NCBI GenBank assembly: GCA_032164245.1
Contig: JAVMKO010000007.1
Span: 5,435,822 to 5,499,821 of the forward strand
DNA length: 64,000 nt
Direction: 5' to 3'
Source of the DNA: Sternotherus odoratus
Lineage: Eukaryota > Chordata > Testudines > Kinosternidae
Shown here: positions 10,831 through 23,600 of the stretch, one piece after another
Layout of the letters: every line of letters starts with the position of its first letter
Position numbering within the stretch: the first letter of the stretch is position 1
Program-made: the position numbers and the translations under genes
Notes under the pieces: generated by a model
Told to the model about the DNA's origin: nothing
Database searches by the model: none
What the model saw: the letters and a program-made list of their open reading frames with translations, nothing else

Positions 10831-12119
10831 AAAACCGGCTTGCAGAGGAGCACTGCCATGGGGGGACAGTGCAAAAACCTATGCAACAGTTCCCTGGGAC
10901 CAGGAGAAGGATGGAGAAGTGCCCACCAGGTCGAGAATTGGGCGGAGGGCTGAGGAATCGGAGTATTTCAAAATGGTATGAAAACTCGAATTGTATTTTT
11001 TGGCGGTGAGTGGAAGTGAAATTTGATGTAAGCTATAGTCAGTGTTACCTGTGAAACCCCAGGATGTCTGAGTGCAGAAGCAAAGGTATTTTACAAAGGA
11101 CAATAAATGTGCATGGTAGGAAAACATTCTTAAATAGAAACTTTACTTACAAAACAACACGTAATATTGTCCCCAAAGTAAAAATGGGGCAGTACTGTAA
11201 AATTATATTAGAGGAATTCGGGTTTCATAGCAAAGCAGAAATAAAAACGTTTTCTGCTCCCACATAATCTGCAATGACTGTGTTGTGTAACCACACCTTT
11301 TTCCTTTGATACTTTGAAGCAATTGTATACAGTGATGTCTTTTCAGTGTATCTATCTATCCATATCCTCCCCCTCCCATCTTTAAATCTTTTCTTTCTTT
11401 TGTTACATTTTGAAGGGAGGGGGTGCGTTTTTGTTTTCCCTTTGAATCTGTTATGGCTTGGTTGACTTTTCATTTGAACTTTGCTTCTTTCCATTTAGTT
11501 CCTCCGTGTAGCCTATTTCCTTGACTTTGTTTCAGTACTTATCATCTCTGCTGGTTTTGTCTTTGTTTTCCCCATCCCCTTCCTACATATTTCCTGATCT
11601 ATTACAGTAGGGGTGTCTGGAAAATAAACTCACCTAAGGTGAGGGATGAACGCCTTTTGGCTAAGCAAGCATTATCTAAAAAGTTATATCTGTACTTACA
11701 AAATAGTTACTGTCCTGAGTCTTTCTTGCCAGATGTCCCCATTTTGGTCACACCCGTTACCTATATTCTACACATACTTGCTGTGTTTGTACGTCTATTG
11801 TTTGAAAACTATTTCTAGTAGAAATAAAGAATAATTAATTAAACCTAAAATGTAGCGTTTTTTATGCCAAAAAGGAATCTCAAAGCACTTCAATTTTGCC
11901 CCATCAATACTTTTTTCTCTACTCATTTGGGGTGTTTGTTCTACATTTGGGCTGTCGCACATGAAGAGAGAAAGCTAGAACAATTTAGGTTTATAACTAC
12001 TCAACGGGTAGCTTACCACTCCTTTGGGGGGAGTCCTGCTGTCGGCTTCTGACAGCTCTGCCCTTCGCAGTTTCAGCTACTCCCAGGAGTACATTATGAC
12101 TTAACTGTATGTACATTTA
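10831..12119. other. Intergenic, no gene seen
   Basis: Mostly AT-rich unique-looking sequence between the IDUA and PRC1-like genes. There are short open frames but none with family features. Confidence 0.5.
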
Positions 12120-13286
12120 GGACCGTCTACACTGCAGTTAGATCAATGTAAGGCAGCTTACGTCAACCTAACTCTGTAAATGTCCACACTACACCGTTGC
12201 TCCTGCTTATGTAAGCCACCCATTATGCTGACATCATAACTCCACCTCCACTTAGGTTGAAGTAGTTAAGTCAACACAGTGTCCATGTAGGCCAGTGGCT
12301 CTCAACCTATTTATCAGTGTGGGCTGCATATGCAGCCCATAACGTGTTATGTGGGCCACAGGTTGAGAATAACAGTGCCCTCCCCAAACACCCCCACAGT
12401 CCCCTATGCCCAGCGCCCCCAACCCAGAGATCCCACCACAGAGTGGGACCAGACAGCAGCTGGACTCAGGACCCCGCTGCCTGACCCTGGGACCTCACTG
12501 CCACACAGGGCCGGGCAGCAGCCGGCCCTGTCCCAGATCCTGCTGCGCCTGGTCCTGCTCTGTGGTGGTCCCGACCTGGACCCTGCCGTGCAGGGCTGGG
12601 TGGCAGCCGGAAGCCAGACCCTACTGCTGGACGCTTGGACCCGCCAGACAGCCAGGACTGGGACCCCACCAGACTGGGCCATCAGGACCCCCAGTACCTG
12701 GCCAGGAGTGTGAGGTGTGGGGCCAGGAGCGGAGCCCCACCTAAAGCCTGGGGTGCTGCAACATCCCTGCAAACCCCTAGTTCACAGAGCTCCCCCCCAA
12801 AAAAAAACCTGCCCAGAAACCCACTCTCCTGCCCTCCTATGGCACTCACCAGTCCCAGGCTGCCAGACCAGAGCAGCTACCCATCTGCCAGCCCTACCCC
12901 CTGCCAGACCAGAGCAGCTGTGTGCTAACTGGGCTGCATGCGGCCAGGGTTAAGAATTGCAGGTGTAGACACTGCGTTACTTACATGGCCTGTTGCTGCC
13001 TTTGAGAACCTGAGCTATCAGCCCTGCGCAGAGCCCACCACCTGAGCCCCACTCACCCAGGGCTGACTGCCTGAGCTCTCAGCCCTATATGGGGCTGACT
13101 GCCAGAGCCCATGGGAGCTGTCAGTGCCCCACAATGCCCTGTACTGTCAGTTCAATTGGTAGAAGCATTCCTGGTGAGAATGTGCACTGCCGACAGAGGG
13201 AGGCATAGTGTGGACATGAAAAGCCATGGTAATTACTGTGATGTCTGTATGTCAACCTGACTTAATTTTGTAGTGTAGACAAGGGC
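12120..13286. mobile_element. TTA-target MITE (PIF/Harbinger-like) with nested hAT-like insert
   Basis: The ends are inverted (ggaccgtctacactgcag at left; ctacactacaaaat as the reverse of the right end). TTA is present on both sides (12117-12119 and 13287-13289). The turtle family with ends reading as 'gtctacact' is common. The middle (about 12293-12962) is a second element. Confidence 0.65.
12293..12962. mobile_element. hAT-like MITE nested in the TTA element
   Basis: Starts cagtggctctcaacc and ends ggttaagaattgcag, imperfect inverted ends typical of hAT MITEs. The flanking octamers (atgtaggc and gtgtagac) match 6 of 8. The interior is C-rich, which explains its long open frames. Confidence 0.55.
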
Positions 13287-13289
13287 TTA

Positions 13290-13850
13290 CAGACTGCATG
13301 GAAGAGCTTTCAGGGCAGATAGGCAATTGCCTAGTACTACTCTCTGGCTTTTGTCAGAAAGAAAGGAACAGAGTCACTTACACAACACCGTAGTGTCCTG
13401 GTAAGACTGTAATGCCAGTGTGTTGGGCTTCATGGTGTAACACCTTGTACATGAGAACCAGGCATTAGGCAAATAACAGGAGTTCCCAGGTTGCAACACC
13501 CAGGCACACACATGACAGGTTTCCCCAGTTATTAAAGAGGAAACCTTTATTCACTATTCCTGAGGGCTTATCTTCCCCTAAAACTCTACAGCCATAGTGC
13601 TTCAGTATACATACTACCTGTGCTGATGGGAAGAGACAGCAGCTAGTTGGACTGAAGAATTCTTCAAGAGAGCTAGCACTGTCTAAATGGGAACTTAGGT
13701 TGCCTAAACTACGCCACTTAGTGTTTTGGGACAGATGCTGTATATGAATACTTGATGGAGGGGCCAATGTGCAATTAAAGGACTTTGAGGGGAACTCCAG
13801 GTGGGTTTACATCATTGTACACATCTCCACATAGAATTCCCTTCCCTACA
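13290..13850. other. Intergenic, no gene seen
   Basis: No recognisable gene or repeat. Confidence 0.4.
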
Positions 13851-14215
13851 CCCCCCTCTACAACCATCCTCCCAATCTACCCCACACAGACATTCTCCCC
13901 CGTATGGTCTCTATGTGTACCCAGCAAAGACCCTATACCCCTACATACATCCACTATGCCCCCCAGAAACCCTATAACCCCTACAAAACCACCAGGGACC
14001 CTATACACACTCATTATGCTCCCAGACACCCTATACCCCTACACCCACTCTACTCTCCAGAGACCATGTATCCTATAGACACCCACTATACACACACCCA
14101 CTATACTCCCTAGAGACCCTATATCCCCTACATATACCCCCTATATACTCCCTAGAGACCCCATTTCCCCTATAGACACTCACTATACTCCCCAGAGACC
14201 CTATACAATCCCGCA
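13850..14215. repeat. C/A/T-rich degenerate minisatellite
   Basis: Imperfect repetition of phrases such as actccctagagaccctata, cccctacacaccc and ctatactccc. It lies about 400 bp upstream of the PRC1-like start codon. Confidence 0.8.
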
Positions 14216-14609
14216 GTGGCTCGGAGAGTTCCGACCCCTCCTCCCCATAGTCACATGACCTTCTACGCACGACCCGCCCCCCACCGCGTGGTCCTTTTCG
14301 AGAAGGAAAACAAGGGCTCTCAATCCCCATTGGTCCGCCCCGCCTGACGTAAAACCTGCTCCCCCGCCTGACCGATGGTGGGCGCGGCCAAAACAGAACG
14401 CCCATTTTCAGACGGGCACCGCCCTGTACGTCACACGCCGCGTCCCGGACGGGGGGGGGGGGGGAGTGAGGATGTCCGTAAGAGACGAGCTGTGAGTGGC
14501 TGGGGGTTTGGCCAATCGAGGCGCGCTTCTGAGTTGTGCGGCCGGTTTGAATCGCGGGGGCTGCCGTTAGGGTTCGTTAGCTGCGCGAGCCTCAGCCCCC
14601 GCCGCGAGG
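14216..14609 (+). promoter_or_regulatory. CpG-rich promoter of the PRC1-like gene with CCAAT and CDE/CHR motifs
   Basis: CpG-rich, TATA-less region. It has CCAAT at 14512-14516, a reverse CCAAT (attgg) at 14329-14333, and a CHR (TTTGAA, 14546-14551) preceded by GCGG (14538-14541) with a 4-base spacer. That is the classic CDE/CHR layout of G2/M genes controlled by DREAM and B-MYB/MuvB. The spacing of about 30 bp between CCAAT and CHR is also typical. Confidence 0.65.
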
Positions 14610-14632
14610 ATGCCGAGGACCCCGCGCAAGAG
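14610..14632 (+). CDS. PRC1L: PRC1-like exon 1 (coding part)
   Basis: Encodes MPRTPRK plus two bases of a Ser codon, then GTGAGT. The start is the first ATG, and splicing to exon 2 recreates SEVLA as in PRC1. Confidence 0.85.
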
Positions 14633-17600
14633 GTGAGTGCGGGCGGGCGGCCGGGGGGCCTGCCCGTCCCCGGCGACAACCGCCTCCCCCCCCCCCCCCC
14701 GTACCCCGGCCTCCTCTTTCCGCGCCGGACGCTGGGCGGCCCGGGCTCTGACGGGGTGTTTCTCCTCAGCGAAGTCCTGGCCTCCTCCTTGGTGAGCAGC
14801 GTCAACCACGCCCTGGGGAAGCTGCTGGACATCTGGCACCAGATCGGCATCAAGGAGGAGATGCAGCTGGAGCGCATGCAGGCGGTCAAGCAGCACATCG
14901 AGGTGAGGGGGGGGGGGTCTCCTCACCCCTGCCCAGGTCCCTGCCCAGGTCCCTGCCCAGCCACGATCCTGCCCCCTCCTCAGTGGGCTCTGCTCAGCCT
15001 CCCCTCTGCCTCCCCCCGCCCTTCCTGGGGTGGTTCATGGGGGGGGGGGGGCGCAGCTGGCTGCCCTCCCTGCTCCTTCCCAGGCGGGGTGTGGCAGTGG
15101 GGAGGAGAGAGGCACAGCCCCAGTGCTCACAATGGGGAGGGTCGCAGGGGGGACTGAGCTGCTGGGCTCGGCCTCCTTCCTGCACCAGCCCCACCTGGCT
15201 CCTCTTCTCCAGCAGCTCTTCAGAGGGGCTGAAGCGGGGGGGGGGAACCTTTTTCCTGCCAAGGGCCATTTGACATTTAGGGGCCGCTCCCCCCCCCCCC
15301 CCCCCCCCCAAGCCCCGTCCCCGCCTGGCGGCCTGCGCATGTCCCTGGCCGGTGGCTCCCCGAGGCGCTTCCCGGCCTCTTCGCCGAGCTATGCCTGAAA
15401 AACTTCAGATTAAAAGATAAAGGGTTTGGAAATCTGAGCAACTGTGAACAGGGTTAGAACAGTAACTTCCAGGTATCTTTAAAACTAGTTTTTTTGTATT
15501 TTTTAATTATTGGTACAGGTTATCACCATGACACCAATTTGATCATAAATTCCTTTATTAAATCCAAAGACCAAATTATATTTGTGCAGTTGCTCTAAAT
15601 ATGTCAAAAGCCTACATAACCAGCAGTTACGGTAGCCAACCAGTAACAGATGTTCATAAGCATTTAATTAAGACACAAATGGACTAAATCCAGAGGTGCT
15701 TAGACCTATGTTAGTTTATTCCAACTTAGTCAGGCAGATATTAGTAATGAACCCCTCAAGAGTTCATCTTTTTATACCCTTTAGCAAACAAGTGATTGCC
15801 AATTCCAGACGTCAGCCAGTTTCAGGTTTGGGAACGCTTATGCTTAGCATAGACAAAAGTTACAAATGAGCCCTTTTTCTTCAAGATAACACTGGTGTGT
15901 CAGGGATCCCTGTAAGTTTATCATATCACAACTTTTCTTTGTCTATTAGAATCAGCTCTGATAACTAGCAACTTCTTTTCTCTTATCAGCTACATTGAGT
16001 TCAGCATCTTTACAACTTATCTTGCCAGTTGCATTTTTTTCCTTACACACTTCCCACAATGGCTAATTGGCTTTTGTTTGACTTAAACTACAAATTACAC
16101 ATTTTCCTTCATGGTAGTTAGTGATGTGCTAAAGCTGAATTGTGCTAAGCACCTAAATTTCTGTCTCCTCAGAGTAGTATAGAGATTTGAGCAGACACCA
16201 GGCTTATTACAAAACCGACTGAGGTGGTATGGTTATCCTAGCTTTCCAGAATGAAATCTTCAAACAGGAGTCGGCAACCTTTCAGAAGTGGTGTGCCGAG
16301 TCTTCATTTATTCACTCTAATTTAAAATTTCACATGCCAGTAAAACATTTAAATGTTTTTAGGAGGTCTCTTTCTAGAAGTCCTTTAATATGTAACTAAA
16401 CTATTGTATGTAAAAGTTTCAAATATTTGAAAAACTTTACTTAAAATTAAATTAAAATGCAGAGCCCCCCGGACTGATGGCCAGGACCCAGGTAGTGAGA
16501 GTGCCACTGAAAATCAGCTCGCGTGCCGCCCTTGGCACTTGTGCCATGGGTTGCCTACCTCTGCCGTAGAAGTTGTTGGTTGGAAAGGGAATGTAAACTT
16601 GGTATACCCCACATGGATGGCCATTCTAAATGTATGAAGTAGTGCAACAGGTGCCAAATCAAAAATGGGCTAGAGGTCTTAGGAGCTCGGGGAGTTGGAC
16701 TGTGGAGTCCTACAGCCCAGGGAAGTGGGCCAGACAGATCTGCATCCGGAGATACTATAGAGGCTAGAGATAGAAACAGCAGCTTCCACACTCTTAGACC
16801 CAGCTTTAGAAACATGTAACTGAACCCAACCTTTGGATCGCACAACACATTGTCTCCAGGGGGATTCAGACAGATCTGTACCATGGAATTCACCAACTCT
16901 ACACAAATACAGTATAGTAGCTGTGCAGTAATGGAAGGAGCAATAAATTAATTGGTAGTCAGTACCTTGAATCTAAATACACACAGGGAGCTGCTTTGTG
17001 TGAGTTGTGATCATTTTTACAGTTTTTCTGATCATGATGACATTAGGTCAACAAAAGATTTGTCCAGGCTGACTAGTTGAATGACATAGATGTACAATTT
17101 TCTTGACTCAGTTTTTTAATTTAGGTAAAATCTTGGTGCAATGCACTTTAAAATGTATTAAAAATACAGCACAAGTGAAAGATTTAGGCCTACACAAGAC
17201 CTAGAGAGGTGCTTAGGAAAAGTGATAAAATCTTACAGAACCAGGCCTACAAAGAAGTTTAAATAAGTAATAAGATACTGCAACATCTAACCCTGTCCCT
17301 ATCTTCCCTTTTGAGTCAACCATGGACCAAGTAGACCAGGATCATGCCTTTTGAGAACTGGGGTTCATAAATTGGATGTAGATATCTTGTTTGGGAGTTG
17401 GTAGCATGTACAATTACTGGGGCTGTCTTGTGCCAAAGCTACCCTGAAACCCAACAGCAAGCAGTTTTGACTTGTGAGATTACATGCATATAAAAGTAAA
17501 GGACCTATAGACTTGAACAGCTTATTGCTATATGGGAGCTACTTGTAAACCAAGTGAATGTTCACAATACTTGACAAACCATCCAGTTGTTACGTTAAAG

Positions 17601-20600
17601 AAAACAAATCAGATATTGCTGACTAGACTTAAAGAGCTCAAAGAGATTGGGAAGGATTAGAATTAAAGGGTAGGTCACTAATGATTAGATTAAGAAAGCC
17701 CTTCATAAAAAGCAATGGATGCCTGTATACCTCTGACTTAAACATGCAATTTAATATTGATGATTTTCTTAGCTAAGTGTGTATGAACAGATTATCCACA
17801 GAACAGATGGTAAAGCTTGAGGACCAGAAAATGCTGAAGGTCAATGTGTGAATTCAACAACTGTAATTTAAGTGCCTCATCCTATTGGCTTTGCTATAAT
17901 TTTGTAATAGCAGTTAGTATCCCTTTTAAAATACTGTAGTGTATTGAGTGCAGAAGTTCTGCCAGGTTGTAGCTATATTGTGTCCCTATAGATTAGAATA
18001 ATCAGAGCCAATGCCTCAAACTTTCTCTGTGCTCATCTGACTACACTGAAATTTTATCCAGTCTATTGGTAACCAGGATGGAGAGTTGTATCTCACTTAG
18101 CTCACTGGATATCAGTTTAATTCACAGTCTGAAGTTAGTTACTGGGCTAGGCTGAAATAAATAGCTTTTGCAATCCTGCAAGCTGAGGAGATGAGCCTAA
18201 GCCTAAAGCTTTCCCTTTCTCTATTTGTAAGATCTAGAGATGTCTGAAGGCCACTGTCTCCCTGTCTGGGATGCAATTAGTCTTCAGATGTGGAGCAACT
18301 ATGCAACTGGTATAGTAGAGGGAAAGGACAAATTAGTTTGGAACATATGGGCAGTGTAGAAGGAGAGGCGTGCATAGATATAGAGATATATACACATGTT
18401 AATTTCTCTTTCATTTAAAAGTGAATTAAAATGACTGCCTTCTAGTTAAGCAGGAGAACATTAAACTTGCTCCGCATCTTTTACAATCAAGCATTCCATT
18501 GGGTGTCTGCTTTCATGTTGCTCTTCTTTCAAGCAAGGTGATCCTGCAGCATTGTTCCAACAATTTCTGAAAAGTAGTAGTGAAACTCATTAGGATCCTA
18601 TATTAGAAGGCTTATGCTATTGGTAGTTACTCTTATTCTCTGCTTTATTGATTTGACTTAAAATTCCCTTGATGGAGACAGACCAGACCTTTTGGGTCAG
18701 TCTTACAGTTCATGGAAGACGAAAGAAATGCCTCTGATAAGCTTTGCCGGGGGAGAAGGTGTTACTGAAGTTAAGCATGAATAAACGTATGTATATATTG
18801 AAATACATAGATTGTAGAGTTTGTGAAGTGGTATTCAAAACTGGAAGGGTTATTCATGAGTCACATTACAAATGTTGAAACCTCTGGCATGCAGTTTTGT
18901 TTTCCTTGCAACAATTAATATAGAACTTTGCAATGAGTGTCTAGGTGTGTATGGAGGCAGGAGTGAAAACGTGCTGCAAGGATCAGTAACTAAGAAGAGT
19001 CTTCAAAAACTAACGATCATGTGCCTCATTTTCATATGAATTAAAGACCTCTGCTGCCTCTCTCAAACTGCATAAAATGTTGCTCTGTATTCTACTATTT
19101 AGAAAATACCCAAGATAAAACATCTTCTTTCATGCTCATCATACTGTTCTCTGATTTTCCTGGAGTTATTTTTTAGAGCAGAGTTATATTTCATGTAGCT
19201 TCTTTTCAGGAATACACAAACAGAAATTGAATCTGTGATGCTTGGAATAGTATCGTGTGCTACTATGAACAAGGAACTGCTAAGAGTGCTCAAGTATCCA
19301 TTATATAAATAGATTTTGATTAGGGCTGTCAATTGTAGTTATGCAAGCAATTAATGCAAAACAAATTAACTAGATTACAAAATCATGATTAATCAGTTTT
19401 AATTACATTGTTAAACAATAGAATACCAATTAAATGATTTTGTATGTTTTTCTACATTTTCAAATGATTCAATTACAATACAGAATACAGTGTAGTGTTC
19501 ACTTTATACTATTTTTTACAAATATTTGCACTGTAAAAGATAGTATTTTTCAACTCCTCGTACATGTACTGTAGTGCAATCACTTAATCATGAAAATGCA
19601 AGTTATAAATGTAGAATTATTTTTTTTATCTAACAGCACTCCATCAAAACAATGTAAAACTTCAGACCCTACAAGTCCACTTAGTCTTACTAGTTCAGCC
19701 AATTGTGAAGACAAACAAGTTTGTTTACATTTACAGGAGATAATAGTGCCCCCTTATTTACAATGTTACCTGAAAGTGAGAACAGGTGTTTGCATTGCAC
19801 TGTTGTAGCCTAATATAATAAACATTTGTGTGCCTCTTCATGATTTCACTTGTTCAGTGTTGTTGGGTTACTTACTTGGGTACCTAGAGGATAAGTAGGA
19901 TTCTCTTGGGGGAATTCTGGACCACTGCACATGCGCAGAATTTATGTACCCTGCAGATTTCTTTGCTTCCCTGAACAAGAATAATGACTTTCTGATAGGG
20001 AAAAAAAAGGAAGCTCCATGAGCAGTCATGCGACCCTCCCCAACAGTATGTTTCGGGTGCCCAAGTCAGCTGGCAGAGAGGTAAATCGCTGTAGGGCAAG
20101 GGGTGGGACTGTGCAAGACCCGGCTGGTGGCTCCTACCCTGCACCAGGCTCAGCTGCTAGTCCTGGCTGGACTTGGAAGGACGGTACTTCCCCTGCACGG
20201 CTCCTGGGGCTGTATTATCCACCCCCAGATTTCTCTCCTGACTGTAGGAAGCTCTGAAAACTCCCTCCCGCTCCTATGCCCTGTGCTTCTGGCACCCATA
20301 GCTGCTCAGCTGCAGGGGGGAGGGATCACTGTACAGGGAGCTGCTCCCAACCCCATGCATCCAGATCCCATCATACCCAAACCCACCCATCCCCCTTTCC
20401 TGATGAGCCCCACTCCCCATACACCTGGACCACCCTGACCTGCCTGCATTTGGATCCCCACCCTACTGGATTCCCACCCTACTGAATCCCAACCAGCTTC
20501 CCCTGGATTCCTGCCCCACTCGTCCAGCATCTGGACCCCACTGAGCTTTATCTCTCCCACCCTAACACCTCTTCGGTTAAGCCCCAACTACCTCCACCTG

Positions 20601-23600
20601 GACTCCCTGCAGAGTCCCATTACTGTTGCATCCATATTCCCCCCCCCCCCATCCCCAAACAGGCCCCTGTGCACCCAGAACTCTCCCTCTTCCCCCAGTG
20701 CACCTGGATCTCACACTAAGCCACCCTACACCCAGATTGCCCCATACAGAACCCTCTCAACCCACACCTGGATCTTGTCCTTGTCTTCTTTCTCCTCCTC
20801 CTCCTCAATTAATTGGGACTGTACAGTGATCAAGCATAGAGCAAAGTAGCTGTGTCGTGTTGGCTAATGTATGAGCAATATGATGTCTTATAAATGCTCC
20901 CAGAAGAAAAATAATTCATATAGGTTTCCTGAATGGTGGTAATTACCTGCTCTCTATCCACACAGGGGCAAGGGCTTGGCCTTTAATATGACAGTTCACT
21001 GCTGCAACTGCTGTTCTGAGAGACTGGAATAGGGGTAGCAAAGTTAGACTCTGTACAAAATGATCAGAAAATGAGATGGGGGGGAAGCTGGAGACTATTG
21101 ATACCTCATTTGTGTTGCTGAGTAGAGGCTGGCTGGAGTCAAGAAATACCAAAGCTGCATCTTAAGTAATTACCACAGTGATGTTGCATGATCATGATGG
21201 GGAAGGATAGGGATCCATGATGAGTTGGTGAACCCATCTCCCTTGTGACTCCTGGTAACTTAAGTTCGGGCTACAAATCTAAACTCTGATGCCCACGTTT
21301 ATTCACCCAGATCAGACCCTCCTTAAGAACCATAGTTACCAACAGGATGCTTGTATGCGATTTATTGTCTATACTGCAGGAGCTGCAGTCCTGGACCAGG
21401 GCCCCATTGTGCTAGGCACTGTACGGCAAAGACTATCCTTGATCCAAAGTGCTTACAGTCTGCTTTTTAGAACATCCCGCCATAGCCAATACCAAATGCA
21501 CCCAGAAGAAAATGGCAATGTTTGTATTTCAATAAGGATTTAAGAATTATTGAATAATCTCCTCTCAAATGAGGTACTAACCTTAGAGGTGCTTGTAATA
21601 GGCTGTGATGATTTACATCTAAAGTTCTGAACTTCATTAATTATGGGCTCCTGCATACAGGATAAATCCCAAATTTTAACTGACTTTCCTATTGGAGGTC
21701 AGAGAGTCAGTTGTCTTGGATTTAAACCACTTCAATGCCTCTAAAGTCCAAATATGCCATATGTAGCCCCCTAAGAAGGTATTTATATCTTTACAAAGGA
21801 AGGAAGAAAAGACTATTTGATTTTTTTTTCTTCAAGGGTGAATTGGCCAAATGTGTGCATTAAGTCAGATTTTGTAAATGGATAACAAATCTCTCATGCC
21901 AACTGCCCAAATTCTAGTGAATAAAAATAAGACCAAACTTCATAGAGATGCTGGATAGGCATACCTTCTCACCACTGCTAAGGTACTTTGTAGTGCTTAG
22001 GGTCACATGTGACATGGAAATACATGACCCCTTCTTAGACTAGTTTCCTAACTATATGTTAGACATGACAAACAGATTTAAATACTGGGTTGGGCCAGTG
22101 GTCCACAGGACCAGTGTCCTGCCCAACAACAGTTGTTACCAGATACATCAGAGTAAGGTGCTAAAAATCCCAAAATGGGCAATTATAGAATATGTGGCCT
22201 ACGGCAATTTAATTGATTACACCCCGCAGAGGATGGCTAATTCCCTTTAACCTGAGAGTTTATCATTTCCTGTCTCTTTTTAATCCTGTCTTGAAATTGT
22301 GGGTGTCCTCATCCATATAAACACCCAACATGTATTGATCCAGCAGCCCGTTGTAGATGTATTCTAGTAGCTAGCCCTATATTGCCCCAGAGATCATATG
22401 CAAAATAGCTCCCAACTTTCTGTATCAACTGGTGACGGATATAGGCAGCAAGTGTTGGACAACGGAATCCTGCAGAATCTCCTAGAACTGATTTATTCTT
22501 CTTTTTTCATGAACATGGTAAAACATAGCCTATTTGCAGCTTAGTGGTTTGGCAGTCTGAGGGAGCAAGCTTTGAAAGATCCCTAGGGACCTATTCCACT
22601 TCATTCCTGATCTTCAGATGGTCGGAAGTCGTCAGAATGATCTGAATTTGAACAACTTAAAACAAGTTCCTGAAAATGAAGTTCAAAATGGAAACATTGA
22701 GTTCTCCTCGACATGTCTTCAGCACTTTCCTAAACACTTAACCTAATCAGATCATTGCACTGACATTTTCTCGGGTTCTCTTGTGCGTTTCCAGAACCTT
22801 TTGAACGAAGCTCCTCTCCTGGAGCATTAATTAATTGGGATGTATCAGCAGGAATGTTTTAAACAAGACATGAGAAATCTTTTACTCTACTACTCCATGC
22901 TGATTAGGCCTCAGTTGGAGTATTGAGTCCAGTTTTGTGTGCCACATGGAAAGATCTGGACTTCCTCCAAGTTGTCCATCGGAGAGCAACAGAAATGATT
23001 CAAGGTCTAGAAAACATGACCTATGAGGAAAGATTGAAAAAATTGTTTCTTCTGGAGAAGAGAAGACTGAGGGAGGCTATAACAGTTTTCAAGTATATAA
23101 AAGGTTGTTACATGGAGGAGAGTGAAAAATTCTTTTCCTGAACCTCTGAGGATAGGACAAGAGGCTGTGGTCTTAAATTGTAGCAATGGAGGTTTAAGCT
23201 GGATATTAGGAAAAGCTTCCCAACTGTTAGGGTGGTTAAGCACTGGAATAAAATAGCTAGGCAGATGGTGGAATCTCTGATGTTGGAGGTCTTTGAGAAC
23301 AGTTTAGACAAATGTGTCAGGAATGGTCTCGTTCAGAGATCAGCAACCTTTCAGAAGTGGGGTGCCGAGTCTTCATTTATTCACTCTAATTTAAGGTTTT
23401 GCGTGCCAGTAATACATTTTAAAGTTTTTAGAAGGTCTCTTTCTATAAGTCTATAATATATACCTAAACTGTTGTTGTATATAAAGTAAATAATGTTTTT
23501 AATTTTAAATGAAGCTTCTTAAACATTTTAATTAAAATGCAGAGCACCCCGTACTGGTGGCCACGACCCGGGCAGTGTAAATGCTACTGAAAATCAGCTC

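Noticed and set aside
10303..10981. Overlapping plus-strand frames near the IDUA start
   Set aside because: Shadow frames of a CpG-rich promoter with no domain features.
14375..15157. 260-codon plus frame over the promoter and exons 1-2
   Set aside because: It reads through intron 1 and a C run; only the spliced parts match PRC1.
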